Assembly (NCBI GenBank): GCA_947589085.1
Contig: CANPZD010000011.1
Span: 1-32,121 of the forward strand
Direction: 5' to 3'
From: an uncultured Clostridia bacterium
GTDB taxonomy: Bacteria; Bacillota; Clostridia; Christensenellales; Borkfalkiaceae
DNA: 32,121 bases
Shown here: in pieces, positions 24,523 through 31,536 of the stretch
Layout: each line of letters opens with the position of its first letter
Position numbering within the stretch: the stretch's first letter is position 1
Translations under genes and position numbers: made by a program
The notes under the pieces: model-generated
Told to the model about the DNA's origin: nothing
Database searches by the model: none
Seen by the model: only the letters and a program-made list of their open reading frames with translations

Positions 24523-25038
24523 ATGAACATGGAACAGGGTATGGAACCGAATGAATATCTTATGAAACTTTCCCGCATGATCAAAGATCTGGCGGGATTG
24601 GATCTGTTTGCGGGCGCGCAAACTCTTTCCAAAACGGAGTTCCGCCTGCTGCGCGAGATCGTCACGGAAGAGCGGGCGGGGAAGGGCATCATTTCTTCGG
24701 AACTTGCGCGCCGGCTCGGAGTTACCCGTTCCGCGGTCTCTCAGCTCGTCACCAAGCTCGAAAAGCGCAATATCGTCATGAGAACGCCTTCTCCCACGGA
24801 TCGCAAGATCGCCTATATCCGGCTTTCGGACTGGGCGCTGGAGGAATACGAAGAGCAATGCCGGCAGTCGAATATCGTCATGGATCGCGTGCTGGAAGAG
24901 ATGGGCGAGGAAAAATTGCAGCTGCTCATTGCGATTTATGACGAATTTTCCGAAATTTTCGGTCGCGCATTGAAAGAATGCGCGCATATGGATAAACAGA
25001 ATGGAACAAACCGAAAGCAGGAGGATAAACAATGCTGA
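24523..25038 (+). CDS. MarR-family transcriptional regulator
   Basis: A 171-residue winged-helix regulator, expected to act as a dimer on DNA. The recognition region reads SSELARRLGVTRSAVSQLVTKLEKR (about residues 58-82), followed by the wing MRTPSPTDRKIAYIRLS, both typical of MarR. Long flanking helices form the dimer region. The start is not certain: GGGG at 24519-24522 is too close to ATG 24523 and better spaced for ATG 24529, which would remove two residues. The gene overlaps the ABC transporter gene by 7 bases, and the promoter upstream holds a dyad, so it probably represses itself and the transporter. In such pairs the transporter often exports a toxic compound or peptide; the ligand here is unknown. 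Confidence 0.9.
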   Translation: MNMEQGMEPNEYLMKLSRMIKDLAGLDLFAGAQTLSKTEFRLLREIVTEERAGKGIISSELARRLGVTRSAVSQLVTKLEKRNIVMRTPSPTDRKIAYIRLSDWALEEYEEQCRQSNIVMDRVLEEMGEEKLQLLIAIYDEFSEIFGRALKECAHMDKQNGTNRKQEDKQC

Positions 25039-27887
25039 AACTCACCGATATCAAGAAAGACTATAAAGTCGCGTCCGGCGTGGTCAACGCGCTGCGCGGC
25101 GTGAGTCTCGAATTCCGAAAGAACGAATTCGTATGCATTCTCGGTCCGAGCGGCTGCGGCAAGACGACGCTGCTCAACATCATCGGCGGACTCGATCATT
25201 ACACTTCGGGCGATCTTGTCATTCAAGGAAAGTCCACAAAGCGATTCAAGGACCGCGATTGGGACGTTTATCGGAACCATCGGATCGGTTTTGTGTTCCA
25301 AACGTATAATCTGATCCCGCATCAATCCGTGCTTTCGAACGTGGAGCTTGCGCTCACGATCGCGGGGGTCGGCAAAGAAGAACGCAAGCGCCGCGCCAAA
25401 GAGGCTCTGGAGCGCGTGGGACTGGGCGAAGAGCTGAATAAGCGGCCCAACCAGCTCTCCGGCGGGCAGATGCAGCGCGTCGCCATCGCTCGCGCCCTCG
25501 TGAACGATCCCGACATTCTGCTTGCAGACGAGCCGACGGGCGCGCTCGATTCCAAGACGAGCGTCGCCATCATGGATCTCATCAAGGAGATCGCGGGCGA
25601 ACGGCTGGTCATCATGGTCACCCACAATCCCGAACTTGCCGAACAGTACGCTTCCCGTATCGTGCGCCTGAAAGACGGCTGCGTGGAATCGGATTCCAAT
25701 CCCTATCACGGCGAGGATGAGGGCGCCGCGGCCGCGGAAGCGACGGCCCCCGCAAAGGGGAAGCGGGGAAAGAGCCGCGCGAAGATGGGATTCTTCACTT
25801 CGCTTGCGCTCTCCTTCAAAAACCTGCTCAGCAAAAAGGGCAGAACGATCATCACGTCCATCGGCGGGAGCATCGGCATCATCAGCGTCTGTCTCGTTCT
25901 CGCGCTTTCCAACGGGTTCGGCAACTACATCCGCAAGACGGAGGAGGATATGCTCTCCGCCTATCCGCTCGAAATTTCGGAGAACACGTTCGATCTTTCG
26001 GCGGTCATGAACGGCATCATGTCTCCTTCGGAGATGCCCGATCTCAAAAAACTGGGCGATAAAGTTTACATCAATTCCTTCCTTACGGGACTTGCGCAGG
26101 GCATGGCGATCAAGAATAACGTCACGCCCGAATATGTGGAATATCTCGAGGCGGGCAAGAATGCAAATCCGGAAGATTATGCGGCCATTCAATACAGCTA
26201 CGGCTTTAATCTCGCCGACGCGCTCTTTACGCCCATGGCGACCGTCAATCCCGACCAGCCGGATAAAACGGCCGAAGATCGGTTTACGACGCGTTGTTTC
26301 TCGGTCAACGACCTCAAGCAATATCTGATCGACGAACTGATGGCGGAGGCCGACCAATATTCCACCCTTTTGCAATTCGTGCACTACTTCACCGACGTCA
26401 TCAATAAGATGCCGGGCACCTCGGATTTTGAGGATTCCGACCACTTTGCAGAATATGTCTCTTCGCAGTACGATATCGTCAACGAGGGCGGGCATCTTCC
26501 CCGAAATGAACACGAGGCCGTCATGGTCATCGGGCCGAACAACGACGTGATCGACCTCACTCTCGTCCAGCTCGGCTTCCTCGACGAAGATCAATTCCTC
26601 GATCTCTTCCGCGACGCGCAGGCGGCCGAAGAGGGCATGGAGGAGGCGGCCAAGGCGAGCGCGACCACCGTCACGGAGGACGGGGAGACGCTCACCCCCG
26701 AGGAGGCGAAGAAGCGCCTTGCCTTCTCCCGCATCCTCGAACAAAAATATGTGCTCTATTACACCGATTCGCTCTACAAAGCCACGCCCGGGTTCACCAC
26801 CTTAAATGCGTTCAGCGGCGCGCATCCTTTCGAGTATCAGGGCGAGTTTTCCGAAGAGGACTTCAACGCGGCGTATGAAGATACGGAGGACGAGAAGGGC
26901 ATCGGATTTAAGATCACGGCCATTTTGCGCCTCAAAGAGGGGCTGTCCTACGGCTGTCTCGAAGAGGGGCTGAACCTGCCCGAAGCGACGGTGACGCATT
27001 ACATCAAAAACAATATCGAGCGGGCTAAGGAGAACCCCGGCGGCATCGTTTCATGGATGCTGAACGGCACGGGGAACATCGATATGTTCCTTTCGCTCAT
27101 CATGCCCAATGCAGCCGAAAAGGGCATAAGCCTCTTCATTTCGCCCGCGGAACATCTCGACGGTTACTATACGGAGATGAAGGGAAAGATCGAAAGTCCG
27201 TTCTTCCCGTCGGGATCTTACGACCTGTATGTCACGAGCGACGAAAGTTCTGTTCTGCACGCGCTCGGCGGAAGCAACGATATCTCTGAACTCTCCATCT
27301 ATCCATCGGGATTCGAGGGAAAACAGCATATCAAGGACTATCTCGACGCATGGAACGACAGCGTCGATTCCCGCAACGAAGCGTGGGAAGCGGAGCACCC
27401 CGGAGAGGAAGGACCATATCAGAATATCACGTATACCGACCAGATGGGGGTCCTCATGGGCATGATCGAGACCATCTTCAATCTCATCTCCTATGTGCTC
27501 GTGGCGTTTACGGCGATCTCACTCATCGTCTCCTCGGTCATGATCGGCATCATCACTTATGTTTCCGTCGTCGAACGCGTCAAAGAGATTGGCGTTCTGC
27601 GAAGTCTGGGCGCGCGGAAGATGGATATCCGCAATCTCTTCAACGCCGAGACCTTTATGATCGGCCTCACCTCGGGGATCTTCGGGGTCGTCGTCGCCTA
27701 CATTTTCAGCAGCATCATCAGCGCGGTGCTCTTAAAATATACGGGGATCGCGGGCATGGCTGCCCTTGCTCCGCTTGCGGCGCTCGTCATGATCTGTGTC
27801 AGCGTCGTCTTGACGCTCATTTCCGGCCTCATTCCCGCACAGGCCGCCGCCAAGAAAGATCCCGTGATCGCATTGCGGACGGAGTGA
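25032..27887 (+). CDS. MacB-like ABC transporter: ATPase fused to FtsX-type permease with a giant ectodomain
   Basis: A 951-residue single-chain transporter. Residues 1-230 are a LolD/MacB-class ATPase: Walker [10 protein letters not shown] (38-46), LSGGQ (142-146), Walker B LLADEPTG near 160-168, and an H-loop in MVTHNP near 198. An alanine/lysine-rich linker leads to one membrane span (about 270-295). About 510 extracellular residues follow, then three C-terminal spans with the FtsX motif [19 protein letters not shown]. This four-span layout with a large periplasmic or outside loop matches MacB-type mechanotransmission exporters. The ectodomain is large, acidic and contains no motif I recognise. 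The start has AGGAGG 8 bases upstream and overlaps the MarR gene. Export of a peptide or antimicrobial is plausible but unproven. Confidence 0.92.
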   Translation: MLKLTDIKKDYKVASGVVNALRGVSLEFRKNEFVCILGPSGCGKTTLLNIIGGLDHYTSGDLVIQGKSTKRFKDRDWDVYRNHRIGFVFQTYNLIPHQSVLSNVELALTIAGVGKEERKRRAKEALERVGLGEELNKRPNQLSGGQMQRVAIARALVNDPDILLADEPTGALDSKTSVAIMDLIKEIAGERLVIMVTHNPELAEQYASRIVRLKDGCVESDSNPYHGEDEGAAAAEATAPAKGKRGKSRAKMGFFTSLALSFKNLLSKKGRTIITSIGGSIGIISVCLVLALSNGFGNYIRKTEEDMLSAYPLEISENTFDLSAVMNGIMSPSEMPDLKKLGDKVYINSFLTGLAQGMAIKNNVTPEYVEYLEAGKNANPEDYAAIQYSYGFNLADALFTPMATVNPDQPDKTAEDRFTTRCFSVNDLKQYLIDELMAEADQYSTLLQFVHYFTDVINKMPGTSDFEDSDHFAEYVSSQYDIVNEGGHLPRNEHEAVMVIGPNNDVIDLTLVQLGFLDEDQFLDLFRDAQAAEEGMEEAAKASATTVTEDGETLTPEEAKKRLAFSRILEQKYVLYYTDSLYKATPGFTTLNAFSGAHPFEYQGEFSEEDFNAAYEDTEDEKGIGFKITAILRLKEGLSYGCLEEGLNLPEATVTHYIKNNIERAKENPGGIVSWMLNGTGNIDMFLSLIMPNAAEKGISLFISPAEHLDGYYTEMKGKIESPFFPSGSYDLYVTSDESSVLHALGGSNDISELSIYPSGFEGKQHIKDYLDAWNDSVDSRNEAWEAEHPGEEGPYQNITYTDQMGVLMGMIETIFNLISYVLVAFTAISLIVSSVMIGIITYVSVVERVKEIGVLRSLGARKMDIRNLFNAETFMIGLTSGIFGVVVAYIFSSIISAVLLKYTGIAGMAALAPLAALVMICVSVVLTLISGLIPAQAAAKKDPVIALRTE

Positions 27888-27968
27888 GTTTCCGGCGACA
27901 TTCGCGCGTTTCGCATAAAGCGCGCGGGAACCGTCCATACTTACGTCAGAACAAATGCGAGGGGAAGT

Positions 27969-28043
27969 ATGGCGAAGAAGAAAGTCAAAAAACTCACCGA
28001 CGAGGAATACGAAGCATATCTTCGCAGACTGCTGCAAAAATAA
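27969..28043 (+). CDS. Possible 24-residue small basic protein
   Basis: An ATG at 27969 preceded by GAGGGGAAG opens a 24-residue frame (MAKKKVKKLTDEEYEAYLRR, then LLQK). It ends at a TAA directly before a strong terminator. The product would have a lysine-rich head and an amphipathic helix. It lies 81 bases after the transporter gene on the same strand and could be its last operon member. It is too short for coding statistics; the evidence is the ribosome binding site, plausible composition and position. Confidence 0.5.
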   Translation: MAKKKVKKLTDEEYEAYLRRLLQK

Positions 28044-28044
28044 G

Positions 28045-28070
28045 AAAAACGGAGCATGGCTCCGTTTTTT
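28045..28070 (+). terminator. Rho-independent terminator
   Basis: AAAAACGGAGC/GCTCCGTTTTT (28045-28055 with 28059-28069), ATG loop, ending in six T. It closes the MarR/ABC transporter/small ORF operon. Confidence 0.93.
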
Positions 28071-28159
28071 CATACTCTCCCCGATTTCGACAAAAAAATC
28101 CCGAAAATGTACGTACGCAGTGTGGTATCATACCCGAAAACGCGCGCGCGGAGGAAATC

Positions 28160-28891
28160 ATGGCGAGAAAAATCGTGATAACGTCGGGGAAAGGCGGCGT
28201 CGGCAAGACCACGGTATGCTGCAATCTCGGCGTGCAGTTTGCAAAGCGCGGATACCGCGTCGTCGTGTGCGATCTGGATTTCGGCCTCAACAATGTCGAC
28301 GTCGTGCTCGGCGTGGAAAATCTTGCGGTTTACGACGTTTCGGATGCCGTGGAAGGTCGTTGCCGCGCAAGTCAGGCGCTCGTACGGCACCCGCGCTATG
28401 CCACCCTCTATTCGCTTTCGAGCAACCGGATCTCCGAGCGGTATATCTCCCCGCAGGCGATAAGACTTGTGCTTGAAACGCTTTCTCCCCGCTTTGATTT
28501 TATTCTGATCGATTCGCCTGCCGGGATCGACGAAGGATTTCATCGCGCCGCTTCCTGCGCGGAAGAAGCGGTTTTGGTGACCACTCCGCACATCTCCGCC
28601 ATGCGCGATGCGGACAGGGTCGCCGGCATTCTCAAAAGTTATCGGTTCCGCGATATCGGACTTGTCGTCAATCTTGTCAGACGGGATATGGCGCGCAAAG
28701 GGGAGATCCTCTCCGGAGAGGAGATCTCCGAAGCTCTGCGTCTGCCCGTCCGCGCGATCATTCCGGAGGAAGATGTGTTTTTTCTCGATAATATCGCCGA
28801 TCGCTCGCGGGCGTTTCGGCAACTCGCGGAATTTTATCTGAATCATCCGCAGGAAAAATCCGGGTTTGCATTCGGGAGGTGGCACCGGTGA
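28160..28891 (+). CDS. minD: Septum-site-determining protein MinD
   Basis: A 243-residue ParA/MinD-type ATPase that places the division site by binding the membrane in its ATP form. It has the deviant Walker A GKGGVGKTT (residues 10-18), the switch I region DLDFGLNNVDVVLG, the MinD signature VYDVSDAVEGRC, and Walker B/switch II FILIDSPAGID. The start ATG 28160 is preceded by GGAGG; the same frame is open much further upstream, but that is a shadow of the ABC transporter gene. The C-terminus (GFAFGRWHR) is shorter and less clearly amphipathic than the usual MinD membrane-targeting helix. It overlaps the next gene by four bases (GTGA). No minC is seen in the window. Confidence 0.92.
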   Translation: MARKIVITSGKGGVGKTTVCCNLGVQFAKRGYRVVVCDLDFGLNNVDVVLGVENLAVYDVSDAVEGRCRASQALVRHPRYATLYSLSSNRISERYISPQAIRLVLETLSPRFDFILIDSPAGIDEGFHRAASCAEEAVLVTTPHISAMRDADRVAGILKSYRFRDIGLVVNLVRRDMARKGEILSGEEISEALRLPVRAIIPEEDVFFLDNIADRSRAFRQLAEFYLNHPQEKSGFAFGRWHR

Positions 28892-29115
28892 GAGGAGAAG
28901 AAAAGGGGAGGCTTCTGCGCCTTTTAAGCCAGGATAAAGCGGAAATCAACGAAGCGTCGCGGCAAGCGGCGATCCGGGACTTCAAGCGCGTTGCCGAGGA
29001 ATATTTCGAGACGGACGGAGGATTTCTTCTCACGACGCGCGAAGGCAAGCACGGAGCTGAGGTTGTGATCACATTCCGCATCCTGCGCGTAAAAAATTTC
29101 ACCCCGATCCAATAG
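28888..29115 (+). CDS. minE: MinE-like cell division topological specificity factor
   Basis: A small 75-residue protein starting at a GTG that overlaps the MinD stop. GGGAGG at 28874-28879 lies 8 bases upstream, so this start is preferred over GTG 28879, which sits on that site. The sequence has the layout of MinE: an N-terminal helix (GRLLRLLSQDKAEIN, comparable to the anti-MinCD segment), a central helix with IRDFKRVAEEYFETD resembling DLIKVISKYVEID, and two beta strands (GFLLTTREGK and AEVVITFRILRVK). Identity to well-known MinE proteins is low and the usual conserved motif is weak, so position directly after minD is part of the evidence. MinE stimulates MinD ATPase and drives pole-to-pole oscillation. 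Confidence 0.75.
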   Translation: MRGEEKGRLLRLLSQDKAEINEASRQAAIRDFKRVAEEYFETDGGFLLTTREGKHGAEVVITFRILRVKNFTPIQ

Positions 29116-29141
29116 AGACCGCAAAAACGCGGTCTTTTTTT
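29116..29141 (+). terminator. Rho-independent terminator after minDE
   Basis: A 7-bp stem AGACCGC/GCGGTCT (29116-29122 with 29129-29135), then seven T. It begins at the base after the stop codon of the MinE-like gene. Confidence 0.92.
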
Positions 29142-29178
29142 CTCGCGGCGATACGTTTCGATCGAGCCGTAAAAACGA

Positions 29179-29206
29179 TTGCAAAATTTTTGGGATATGA
29201 TATAAT
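29179..29206 (+). promoter_or_regulatory. Predicted promoter of tRNA-Ser
   Basis: TTGCAA (29179-29184), 16 bases, exact TATAAT (29201-29206), ten bases before the mature tRNA start. Confidence 0.75.
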
Positions 29207-29215
29207 GATATTGTT

Positions 29216-29303
29216 GGAAAGTTGGCAGAGCGGTCGAATGCGGCGGTCTTGAAAACCGTTGAAGCGCAAGCTTCCGGGGGTTCGAATCCCTCACTTTCCG
29301 CCA
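29216..29303 (+). tRNA. tRNA-Ser (anticodon UGA), with encoded CCA
   Basis: The acceptor stem GGAAAGT (29216-29222) pairs with ACTTTCC (29293-29299), followed by the discriminator G and CCA (29301-29303). The anticodon stem GCGGT/ACCGT encloses loop CTTGAAA with anticodon TGA at 29250-29252, decoding UCA. The long variable arm typical of tRNA-Ser follows, and the T loop contains GGTTCGAATCCC. The 3' 13 bases are shared with the end of the recombinase gene on the opposite strand. Confidence 0.97.
29280..29303. other. Probable attachment site (attL) of the integrated element
   Basis: The tRNA-Ser 3' end, from the T arm to CCA, is the junction between host-like DNA and the AT-richer element. 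The recombinase gene reads into it from the element side. This is the classical arrangement for tRNA-directed integration; the exact core cannot be fixed without the other end of the element. Confidence 0.65.
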
Positions 29304-30823
29304 TTAGCACCCAATTTGAACCCAAGCGGTTGAAGTCGGGTGCTTTTTCTATGTTCGGGGCTTTTTAACTCGTCAAGTTCGTCCTTGTCGAGTTTAACTT
29401 TTGTTGGCGCGTCGGGCGAAGTGTTGTAAAAGATATAAACGCAGTCATCAAAGAGGACAACACGATAGATGAACGAGTTGAAAAATTCGTTTTTCTCCTC
29501 GTCGTTTTGGTATTTCTTCTTTGCAAAGTAAGTCAAGAATGCCTTTACCGTTTCGTATTGGAGCGGTTGAATTTGCCTTGCTTTTTCCAAAGCGATCTTT
29601 TCTTCGAGAATGTCATTTTGCTGTTCCAAAGCAAGCAATCTTTCTTTCGTGGACTTTGTAATAATCCCCTCCGCAATGGCGTTTAGAAAGCCGTTTATGG
29701 ACTTTTGAACCTGCTGTTGCTCCTTTTCAAGCAAAGTAAGCGAATCGGATTTTGTAATGCTACTGTTGAATTTTTCCACGACCGCCGAGGCGATTTTTTC
29801 TATTACCTGCGGTTTTAAGACATAATCTATCGTCTTTTCAAAGACGAGGTTTTCGAGCTTTTCTTTGGTGATGTTGCTCTTGTTGCATTGCTCTTTGTTC
29901 TTCTTGCGATTAAAACACTTGTAATAGTGATAGATCTTACCGGTATGACTTGTTCCGTCCTCGGCAGTCATGAGCGTACCGCAGTTTCCGCAGAAAAGTT
30001 TTCCGGATAAGACGTATTCGCTGTGTTCTTGCACGGTCTTTTGCTTGTGCCGTTGATTGTCCATGATACGGTTGCAGGCTTCATAAGTATCCTTGTCCAC
30101 GATAGCGGGAACGACGTTTTCATAGGTTTCGCCATTGTTGATGACAATTCCCGCATACTTGCTGTTGCGGATAATTTTGGCAAAAGAATTGACCGTAAAT
30201 GCCGCGCCGCTCTTGTTGTGAATACCTTGTGTATTCAATCTGTCCACAATGCTTTTTGCTTTCTCTCCGCTCTTATAACGAGCGAACATATCTCGCACAA
30301 TCTCTGCTTCGATGGGATTGATTGACCAATGTTTGTCCACAATGTCATAGCCGAATAAGCAGTTCCCACCTATGAAATATCCTTTTGTAAGGCTCTCTTT
30401 GATACCTCTTTTTACCTTTTGGCTTAATTCGGCGGAGTAGTATTCCGCCATACTTTCAAGAACACCTTCAATGAGTATGCCGCTCGCATCCTCGGTTATA
30501 TTTTCCTTTGCCGAAAGAACTCTCACGCCGTTTTTCTTTAACTTTGCCTTGTAATTTGCGCTGTCATAGCGGTTACGAGCGAAACGGTCTAACTGATAGA
30601 CGAGAACGTAATCGAACGTCTTTTTCTTGCTGTCATCGATCATTTTCAGGAACTGCGGACGTTTGTCCGTAGTTCCCGTCAATGCTCTGTCTATGTATTC
30701 GCCAACGACAGTCAAGTCTTGCCGCTTGGCGTAATCGTAACATTCGCGGAGTTGTCCTTCAATGGATTGCTCCGTCTGCGTGTGCGAGGAAAACCTTGCA
30801 TAAATAACCGTTCTCTTTTTCAT
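29291..30823 (-). CDS. Large serine recombinase (integrase) of the mobile element
   Basis: A 510-residue large serine recombinase. The N-terminal catalytic domain begins YARFSSHTQTEQSIEGQ, with S12 as the expected nucleophile and the LVYQLDRFARN motif (about residues 74-84). Next comes the recombinase domain (about 160-270), then a zinc ribbon with CGNC near residues 280-285 and a later C...C pair, and a long coiled coil (about 355-430). It would integrate or excise the element. The start ATG 30823 is preceded by AAAGGAGA and overlaps the upstream small gene by four bases. The last codons (GGC GGA AAG TGA) and the stop come from the 3' end of tRNA-Ser, so the C-terminus depends on the attachment site. 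Codon use and base composition differ from the host genes to the left. Confidence 0.93.
   Translation of the reverse strand: MKKRTVIYARFSSHTQTEQSIEGQLRECYDYAKRQDLTVVGEYIDRALTGTTDKRPQFLKMIDDSKKKTFDYVLVYQLDRFARNRYDSANYKAKLKKNGVRVLSAKENITEDASGILIEGVLESMAEYYSAELSQKVKRGIKESLTKGYFIGGNCLFGYDIVDKHWSINPIEAEIVRDMFARYKSGEKAKSIVDRLNTQGIHNKSGAAFTVNSFAKIIRNSKYAGIVINNGETYENVVPAIVDKDTYEACNRIMDNQRHKQKTVQEHSEYVLSGKLFCGNCGTLMTAEDGTSHTGKIYHYYKCFNRKKNKEQCNKSNITKEKLENLVFEKTIDYVLKPQVIEKIASAVVEKFNSSITKSDSLTLLEKEQQQVQKSINGFLNAIAEGIITKSTKERLLALEQQNDILEEKIALEKARQIQPLQYETVKAFLTYFAKKKYQNDEEKNEFFNSFIYRVVLFDDCVYIFYNTSPDAPTKVKLDKDELDELKSPEHRKSTRLQPLGFKLGANGGK
29306..29350 (+). terminator. Possible terminator of tRNA-Ser inside the recombinase gene
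   Basis: AGCACCC (29306-29312) pairs with GGGTGCT (29338-29344), a smaller AACC/GGTT stem lies within the loop, and TTTTTCT follows on the plus strand. It would end the tRNA transcript while lying within the last codons of the recombinase on the other strand. Confidence 0.55.
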
Positions 30824-31011
30824 TGTTTTCTCCTTTGCCCGAACACCTTGCTCGGCGTTAAGTCATTCATATCGCCGCCGCTTTTCATATAGTCGAGCAG
30901 TATGTTTGCAAGTATCGTCGCACTTGCTTTCAGTTTCTCATCGGGGAGATTAAGTTCCCCATAAGTTGTTTGTTTAGTTTGTAAATCTACCTTTGCACAG
31001 TTTTGTTTCAA
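30820..31011 (-). CDS. Small protein upstream of the recombinase, 63 aa
   Basis: A 63-residue frame with a helical middle (LPDEKLKASATILANILLDYMKSG) and a basic tail. I do not recognise a family. The start is a TTG at 31011 with AAGGAG only about two bases before it, which is tight, so the true start is uncertain. The stop overlaps the recombinase ATG (ATGA), which makes coupled translation likely and supports the frame being real. It overlaps the end of the 37-codon frame upstream. Confidence 0.6.
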   Translation of the reverse strand: MKQNCAKVDLQTKQTTYGELNLPDEKLKASATILANILLDYMKSGGDMNDLTPSKVFGQRRKQ

Positions 31012-31087
31012 TTCTCCTTATTTTTCTATTTGTGCAGTTACGATGTTCTCTGGCTGAATGGATACAATGTTCTCTCTCCATATTCAC
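30974..31087 (-). CDS. Possible 37-residue basic protein of the element
   Basis: A GTG at 31087 lies 6 bases after a perfect AAGGAGG (31094-31100 on the plus strand, read in reverse). The frame gives 37 residues, beginning VNMEREHCIHSAREHRNC and containing NRKIRRIETKLCKGRF, and ends at TAA 30974. It is very basic. It overlaps the 63-aa gene in another frame. No family is recognised. The ribosome binding site is the best in this operon segment, which is the main reason to list it. Confidence 0.5.
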   Translation of the reverse strand: MNMEREHCIHSAREHRNCTNRKIRRIETKLCKGRFTN

Positions 31088-31170
31088 AAAAATCCTCCTT
31101 TTTAGATTTTGTAAATTGTGGGTAGAAACAGTTTGTTCAACCGAACTCTATCCGTTTTGTCGGTGTAAAA

Positions 31171-31452
31171 TTATTTCTCGGACTTGTCCGACTCAAATCC
31201 GAAGAAATCATCATAGCCGTCCATAATCTTTGCAAGAGAAGTGTCGTGTTCCGCCGCTTCGTCGAGCAAAGTCCTATAGCCGGCTTCTATTAGTTGTATT
31301 TTGGTGTACCCGTACTTTTTGAGAAAAGCGTTGATGTTCTCAGCTGTTTCTCTCGGCACACTCGTTCCCCACGAAAGGCTCTTTTCCTTACGTTCTGCCT
31401 TGTGTTTTTCCTCATAACGCTTGTCCTTGATCGCTCTCGGTTTCTTTTCCAT
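31171..31452 (-). CDS. Ribbon-helix-helix-like DNA-binding protein
   Basis: A 93-residue protein with a charged N-terminal tail (MEKKPRAIKDKRYEEKHKAE). It is followed by a strand and two helices, WGTSVPRETAENINAFLKKYG then TKIQLIEAGYRTLLDEA, the layout of MetJ/Arc-type ribbon-helix-helix proteins. The C-terminus is acidic. The start ATG 31452 has GGAGG at 5 bases; the frame extends upstream to 31527 but would read through the promoter. A consensus promoter with a palindrome lies just upstream, so autorepression is likely. It probably controls the recombinase operon of the element; it could also be a plasmid-type accessory protein or an antitoxin, although no toxin gene is beside it. Confidence 0.75.
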   Translation of the reverse strand: MEKKPRAIKDKRYEEKHKAERKEKSLSWGTSVPRETAENINAFLKKYGYTKIQLIEAGYRTLLDEAAEHDTSLAKIMDGYDDFFGFESDKSEK

Positions 31453-31476
31453 AATAACCTCCGTGAAATATATGTG

Positions 31477-31490
31477 TCGTATGAATACGA
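31477..31490. promoter_or_regulatory. Perfect palindrome, likely operator
   Basis: TCGTAT-GA-ATACGA, a 14-base dyad that abuts the -10 box of the promoter at 31490-31518. It is the natural binding site for the ribbon-helix-helix protein encoded next to it; the binding is inferred. Confidence 0.7.
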
Positions 31491-31518
31491 TTATATCTTT
31501 TTCTTTGAGGTTTGTCAA
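31490..31518 (-). promoter_or_regulatory. Consensus sigma-A promoter of the element operon
   Basis: On the minus strand, exact TTGACA (31513-31518), 17 bases, exact TATAAT (31490-31495). It should transcribe the RHH gene, the two small genes and the recombinase gene. Confidence 0.9.
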
Positions 31519-31536
31519 GAGATTCAAGCGGGATTC

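Noticed and set aside
24936-26744. 602-codon minus-strand frame
   Set aside because: Antisense to the MarR and ABC transporter genes, which have clear family motifs.
27350-28159. Extension of the MinD frame far upstream
   Set aside because: The extra N-terminus is out-of-frame reading of the ABC transporter gene and its terminator; the GGAGG before 28160 sets the start.
28924-29325. Minus-strand frame containing ESEGFEPPEACASTVFKT
   Set aside because: This is the antisense of tRNA-Ser, a well-known source of false proteins.
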